From NCBI GenBank assembly GCA_025603075.1, contig MU626361.1:1-64000 (forward strand): a DNA stretch of 64,000 bases, in the 5' to 3' direction. Source of the DNA: Neoconidiobolus thromboides FSU 785 (lineage: Eukaryota; Entomophthoromycota; Entomophthoromycetes; Entomophthorales; Neoconidiobolaceae). A model generated the notes under the pieces. It ran no database searches and was not told the DNA's origin. It saw only the letters and a list, made by a program, of their open reading frames with translations. Numbering within the stretch: the first letter of the stretch is position 1; every line of letters starts with the position of its first letter. A program made the translations under genes and the position numbers. This document shows, piece after piece, positions 59,112 through 64,000 of this stretch.

Positions 59112-61211
59112 ATGGATGAAGTCAACAAAAAAAAGGAGGATGAAAAAAACAATTCTGGAGATGATAAATCAACAAAAGAGCCTACATACTGGTATCAGCA
59201 ACCTGAAGTAGTGCCTGGACCTCTTCCAATATTAAGTCGTCCGGAGAGAAACAAAAACAATGTTGCAGCAGAAGAGATTGCCCCCAATATTTTCATTAAA
59301 GACCCAAAGTCTTTACCTACCGACTTATCCAAGTTCCAAAGACCAAGGGGATACTATGAACAACTTAAAGCTGATCCTGAACTAGTCGCTCCTCCTTATG
59401 AGGAGCCAAAACTCATCGGCTCGAAGCCCAAACTTGGGTTAACAGTTAGAAAGAAAAAATTATACAGCGATAAACCAACTCCAGATGGTATAGGAAGGCA
59501 TGTGATGCAGATCCGCAACGCAGATGACATCAAAGACCTTGAAGCTCCTTTGAAATTAATTCGTAAAGAAGTTCGCCTTTATGCTGAGAAAACTAAAGAA
59601 GAACTCGCAGAGATAGCTAAAAATGAAGCTAAGAATCTTGGAACAGGCGGTGGTGCGAATGCTAAAGGAGGAGCCTCACAAGGAGGTACAGGATACAATA
59701 AGCAAAATATGTTCAAGAAAAAGACAATTCAGATTTTTGAGCATGATAAAGAAGCTCGAGAAATAAAATTACGTGAAGCGCTGCCTTGGGTTGTAGCAGA
59801 TGCAAATGGTATTGAACATCTTAAAGGAAAACACGATGAAGAGGAAGACATTCGTTATATTGCTTTAATTAAAGGAAAAAATGGAAGAACATATATCAAA
59901 AAAGTAGATCGCATTTATAATTTTACTTACCGTCCACCAACCAGTGAGCTTACCCTAGAGCAAAAAGAAAATCTCATTAGAGTGAGAAACAAAACCAAGA
60001 AAGGAGGAAGTCTCAAGTCTAAAATTGGTGATGCTCTTAAGAGTATGTTAAAGAAAGATAAAGAATCAGATGTAACTGCTAGTGCATTTGGCGGGTACAA
60101 TCCTCTTAAACTTAAAACAGTACATGGAGCACAAAACTATAGTGATTTTAACAATGGCCGTGGGGAAGATATGGAGGAGGTTGACTACGATGAAGATTTT
60201 CAAGATGATGATGAAGGAGTTGCCGCAGATGACATTGATGAGGATACAAAAGCCTTTGAAGATAGAGTTAAGAAAAGCCAACAGCGTTTGAATCCTGCTG
60301 GATATTTCGATGATGACATGTTTGGAGAGGATAAGGATGAGGGTAGTAAGTCTGAAAACAACAAAGAAGACGAAGAGGAAGATAGCGAGAATGTAGCCGA
60401 AGAAATTGAAGAGCAGATAATTGAAGAACAAATGGCTGATCTCAGTAACAACAACGCGAATGATTCTGATTCTTCATTTAACGAATCAGACATTGAAAAG
60501 ATGGATACTGCGGTTGAAAATAAGCGTGATGCACAAAAAGCGTTAGCAAATGGATCTCCCGTAAGTAAATCAGGATTGAAAAAGAGAGAAGCATCTAAAC
60601 TTAAGTTAGAATCTAGAAAAGGGTCAAAAGGAAAAAAGGCAGAATCTAGCTCCAAACCAGCTAGTACAAACCAAAGTGGTCTTAAACGTGGAACTAAAAA
60701 TACTAGCCAAGCTATTCAAAATGTACTTCAACGCCAAAAATTAGATGAAAAGAGAGCAAGAGATTTACAAACTGATCCAATTGCTAGAGCTAGAGCAGCT
60801 GCAAATCAGCCACTTAGACCATCACCACTTTCTCAAACTACCACTCTTAACCCTTCCTCTCAATCAAAGAGGCCAGCTGATGGAGCATTAGATGCGAACA
60901 AACAACCTAGGCAAAAGGTGTCACAAAGTCCAAACAGTCAAAACTCAGAATCAAGAAACCGAGCTACAGTTTCAAATGCAGGTACTGATTTGCAAAGCCT
61001 ATTTCAACCTAAAAATGTTGTAAAGATTGTTGAAGAAAACCCTGGTATTACTCCAGTTCAAGTATATGAGAAGTTTAAAAAAAAACACAATCTTGAAGAG
61101 GCCTCGGAAGAGGATTTAGCTATTCTTCGTAAGTTTATATCCAAAGTTATTACCAGAGATCCAGGAACTAACAAGGCTGTTGTTAAAGAGAAGTTTAGAT
61201 CTCTAAGATAA
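59112..61211 (+). CDS. TFG1: TFIIF alpha subunit (RAP74/TFG1)
   Basis: 699 residues in one exon. The N-terminal triple-barrel dimerisation region contains HVMQIRNADDI, MFKKKTIQIFEHDKE, LPWVVADANGIEHLKGK, DIRYIALIKGKNGRTYIKK and YNFTYRPP, followed by LTLEQKENLIRVRNK, matching RAP74. A long acidic and Ser/Lys-rich disordered middle follows (residues about 310-600). The C-terminal ~70 residues form a winged helix (VVKIVEENPGITPVQVYEKF, EDLAILRKFISKVI) that in homologues contacts the FCP1 phosphatase and TFIIB. It works in Pol II initiation and elongation in the nucleus. This is the only long intronless conserved gene here besides MIX17; codon choice is less AT-biased than in most neighbours. Confidence 0.9.
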   Translation: MDEVNKKKEDEKNNSGDDKSTKEPTYWYQQPEVVPGPLPILSRPERNKNNVAAEEIAPNIFIKDPKSLPTDLSKFQRPRGYYEQLKADPELVAPPYEEPKLIGSKPKLGLTVRKKKLYSDKPTPDGIGRHVMQIRNADDIKDLEAPLKLIRKEVRLYAEKTKEELAEIAKNEAKNLGTGGGANAKGGASQGGTGYNKQNMFKKKTIQIFEHDKEAREIKLREALPWVVADANGIEHLKGKHDEEEDIRYIALIKGKNGRTYIKKVDRIYNFTYRPPTSELTLEQKENLIRVRNKTKKGGSLKSKIGDALKSMLKKDKESDVTASAFGGYNPLKLKTVHGAQNYSDFNNGRGEDMEEVDYDEDFQDDDEGVAADDIDEDTKAFEDRVKKSQQRLNPAGYFDDDMFGEDKDEGSKSENNKEDEEEDSENVAEEIEEQIIEEQMADLSNNNANDSDSSFNESDIEKMDTAVENKRDAQKALANGSPVSKSGLKKREASKLKLESRKGSKGKKAESSSKPASTNQSGLKRGTKNTSQAIQNVLQRQKLDEKRARDLQTDPIARARAAANQPLRPSPLSQTTTLNPSSQSKRPADGALDANKQPRQKVSQSPNSQNSESRNRATVSNAGTDLQSLFQPKNVVKIVEENPGITPVQVYEKFKKKHNLEEASEEDLAILRKFISKVITRDPGTNKAVVKEKFRSLR

Positions 61212-62003
61212 AGGCTAGGTGATTGTAAGATTCAATTTTGGAAGTAATTGATGGAGCTTTAGCTTATTAATAGCTAGCATTATTAGTTTTAGTTTTTTCA
61301 ATATTAAAGCAATTTGAGGTCATGTTAGTATTTATTACCTGTTATTTTTAACGATTTTTTAATTAATTTATATTTATATTTAAACAAAAATATTATTAAT
61401 AATATTAAAACATTTCTTTACTATCATTGTAAGTAAAATTTAATAGAATGTCCAAAACAAATGTATTTGGAAGTTTACATATTGTATATTTTGTATATAC
61501 ACTAGATGTTCATTAGGCATGTTAGCACTGTCTAGATAGCGATCAGATCCTTTGTTACGAGAGGGAAAAGGAGGTTTTTACTACTATCAGAAAAGCAGTG
61601 GTCATATCTTAATGTGTATAATTATAGTAGCCTTGCTTATCAGTTATAGCTATGATATTAACTAATTTTATTGGATATAATTGTAGCTTCCTTATATGAG
61701 TCTTAAAACTTTACACATTATTGAATCCAAATCAATAGCTTTTTAATTCATTAATATATATTCAACTATTAATTTTTGTTAGTTCTTACTGTAAGTGTTT
61801 TGAAAGCATTAACTGTAATCTATTCTAAAAAAAGTAAATTTGAGTTAAATGCTGACCAACTTTGAGCCACAAAAGAACTTTGATTTCACTCAAACTTATT
61901 GGCTAGCTTTAAAATTAGATTTTACCTAATTAAACTAACCAAAAATTTCGACTAATTTAAAGACTCATTTTATATCATATCTAGCTTGGTCCTAATTCAA
62001 TAA
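61212..62003. other. intergenic
   Basis: Nothing recognised between TFG1 and the FHIP-family gene. Confidence 0.35.
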
Positions 62004-64000
62004 ATGTTTAGTCGACTCTTAGCTTCAGCAGTGGATGCTTTAGTTCCACAGATCAAATCCAACCTAGAACTTCTTCAATATAACTGGGACGACATACACC
62101 ATTTTTTAATTAATATTGGGCAGAGTAAGTTTAATGTAAAAGGATAATAGATAACTAATTATGGTACAGATAACATCAATGTTCACATCAAAGAAACAAA
62201 TATCAGCCAAAATCTAAAAGCAATTATAAGACTAGTTAAGGAAGACTCACGTTCAAGCAAAAACGTTTCAACAGGTATGCAATGTTTGGATTATATATTG
62301 CAAGAAAGGGTATTGGGCATACTTACAGAATATGCTATCAAAGATGTAATTAATCTTTAACTTGACATTTTAATTAAGACTTGGACTTAATATTTAGTTA
62401 GATACCTAAAGGGTTAATTCACGAGGTGCTCAACTTATTTATCGAACTCTTTAATCTTTTTCCTACCAAACTTTTGCCACAGCTAACAGCTAGAAAACCA
62501 ATGTTAAAGATCATCCAACATTGTTTGAGCTTACATGAGAACGTTTTAATCAGCGAAGCCCATACAAGTCTCATATTGACTATAATTACCTCACTACATC
62601 TACAACCTATGTTACTCCCACTGTTTACAGCAAAACCTAATAAGAAGGCAAGAAGGCCAAGTAGTATCAGCAGTTTTGCTAAAGTGAGTATAAATCAGTT
62701 TGTGATAAAGGTGATTATATTAGTATTTTTATTATTAGCTTATTTTCTAAATTGTATAAGACTGAAAATTTAGCCCCAATAATGATATTTTTTGTTTCAT
62801 TACAAAATTATATATGTTCAAATGGTGCATTAGGGGTACACTCTAGATCAGCTTTATATGAACTTATATCTTTAATGTCCAATCATACAGATTCGATTAC
62901 ACTTTTGGTTGATGAACCTATATTTAAAGAGTTGATGGTAAATATTTATTTTAATTTATTTATTTTAATTTTAATTTAATAATATATTTTAGTTAGAGCA
63001 ATTAACGTTTCAATATTCATCTATGCCAACGAGTTTTAGTCGCAGGAAAATCATTCGACCAGAAAAAAGGAGATCCACGATAACACAAAAAGCTAAAATA
63101 GAAACATCATCGATTAAAGAGCGCAATATTATATTAATCGATACTTTTTTTGAACTTTGGAAATTTGTTAATAATTTGATGAATACTTCGAATCATGTAG
63201 GTTGTTTTGTTATGAATTTTTTAGAAAACTAAAATTTCTTTTAGGATATTAAAGAATATATTTTAAATGGTATCATTAAACCTTTTTTAAGTGGTGTTAC
63301 ATTGCCTGGATTTTTCCATAAGTAAATTTATAGTTTACCTTTAGTTTTTGGATAGCAATTATTTATATAAAGTACACCATCCATTGTATGTTCTCGTACA
63401 ATGTATTTTTTAGATATGCTTACTGAATCATCGTCACATGACGTTTTTGATACACTGATTGAGTTTATATGCCATTCTAAAGAACCTTGTATGGCTTTAG
63501 GCCCTAATGACGAGGTTTGTAATTTGTTATGATCCGTTATGAAATTAAAAATTGTCTAGGTGACCAATAAAACGGTGTTAGATTGTATATTATCAAAGTT
63601 TGAAGATAGTGATGATGAAGTAATAAAAACAAAGTATAGTTTAACATAATAATCTAATGTTTTGAAAAGATTAGCTTGGTATCAATGCAATTGTTTGATA
63701 CTTTGCTTTGCTTAAATAATGCTAAAGTTTATAAAGCATTAGGGTTAAGTCAGGTAGAAATATCAGGGTGTAAAGTAAGTGATCCGGAGATCCTTCTAAA
63801 AGCTCCTATAAAGTAAGTTAAACAAGTAATAGACATAATTTTTTTACACTTTTCATAGCTTTTTGAACCTCAGTATTCCAAATAATGCAACAGACCCAAT
63901 CCTTAGAGATTTTTTACTTCTACTTAACCCTCATAATTCGGGTTTTGATGACTATTTTTTAGATACTGTAGATCACATTTATCTATCTATCATGAGGTCA
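62004..64000 (+). CDS. FHIP-family (FAM160/RAI16-like) protein, 5' part
   Basis: Ten exons are visible and the gene runs off the window: 62004-62124, 62170-62345, 62402-62683, 62761-62937, 62993-63196, 63245-63321, 63373-63514, 63560-63633, 63675-63812 and 63859 to the edge. The spliced frame is an alpha-helical protein with landmarks CLDYILQERVLGILTEYAI, LLPQLTARKPMLKIIQHCL, NGALGVHSRSALYELISLM, LEQLTFQYSSMPTSF, DIKEYILNGIIKPFL and VSMQLFDTLLCLNNA, in the order seen in FHIP proteins. In fungi and animals FHIP joins FTS and Hook to link dynein to early endosomes. The assignment rests on motif order remembered from the family. The 62684-62760 intron acceptor (TATAAG) is less certain than the others. 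Confidence 0.7.

Noticed and set aside
60066-60655. Overlapping minus-strand open frames inside TFG1, rich in Ser and Phe
   Set aside because: These are antisense shadows of the acidic Glu/Lys-rich region, with no domain or start context.
1-64000. tRNA, rRNA or CRISPR features
   Set aside because: I looked for GGTTCGANTCC-type B boxes, rRNA-like blocks and regularly spaced repeats and found none. A covariance-model search would be needed to exclude diverged tRNAs.

Overview
This window comes from a very AT-rich eukaryotic genome, most likely an early-diverging fungus. The genes are dense in short GT-AG introns, mostly 41-75 nt, with TAAC/CTAA-like branch points. The gene set is fungal: a Zn2Cys6 transcription factor, a MedA-type developmental regulator, CAF16, MPE1, MIX17 and YET3. 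The base composition and intron style would suit an entomophthoralean fungus such as Conidiobolus. That is a guess from memory of such genomes and cannot be proven from one window.

Layout. Bases 1-7100 hold a solo-LTR-like repeat, a tandem array of small secreted proteins with a CBM19-like six-cysteine module (three intact genes and two decayed copies), and one further secreted-protein pseudogene. From 8.8 to 27.5 kb there is a run of conserved genes: a MedA-like regulator (-), a THOC7-like THO subunit (-), a Zn2Cys6 factor (+), the CAF16 ABC ATPase (-), the TFIIIC TPR subunit TFC4 (-, 9 exons) and the meiotic MutS homologue MSH4 (-, 16 exons). Bases 27.7-34.7 kb are accessory sequence: a transposase split by a MITE, a decayed repeat-containing gene, and a secreted protein with three Kunitz-type domains. 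From 34.7 to 54.9 kb come a family-16 methyltransferase, the histone-fold protein MHF2/CENP-X, the tRNA m5C methyltransferase NCL1, ribonucleotide reductase large subunit RNR1, an SH3-TBC RabGAP, MIX17, UTP3/SAS10, MPE1 and YET3/BAP31. Bases 55-59 kb form a repeat island. The window ends with the TFIIF alpha subunit and a partial FHIP-family gene.

Mobile DNA. At least 15 copies of a ~95-102 bp MITE with GGGGATGT termini are scattered between genes, together with three copies of a second, unrelated MITE family and three ~400 bp TG...CA elements that look like solo LTRs.

How the genes relate. There are no operons. Most conserved genes serve core information processing: Pol II and Pol III transcription, mRNA export and 3' end formation, tRNA modification, rRNA processing, dNTP supply, and recombination or centromere function. 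The accessory genes encode secreted cysteine-rich proteins, a chitin-binding-like family and a trypsin-type Kunitz inhibitor, which could act at the cell surface or against a host. Exon structures were joined by hand from splice sites, reading phase and family similarity.
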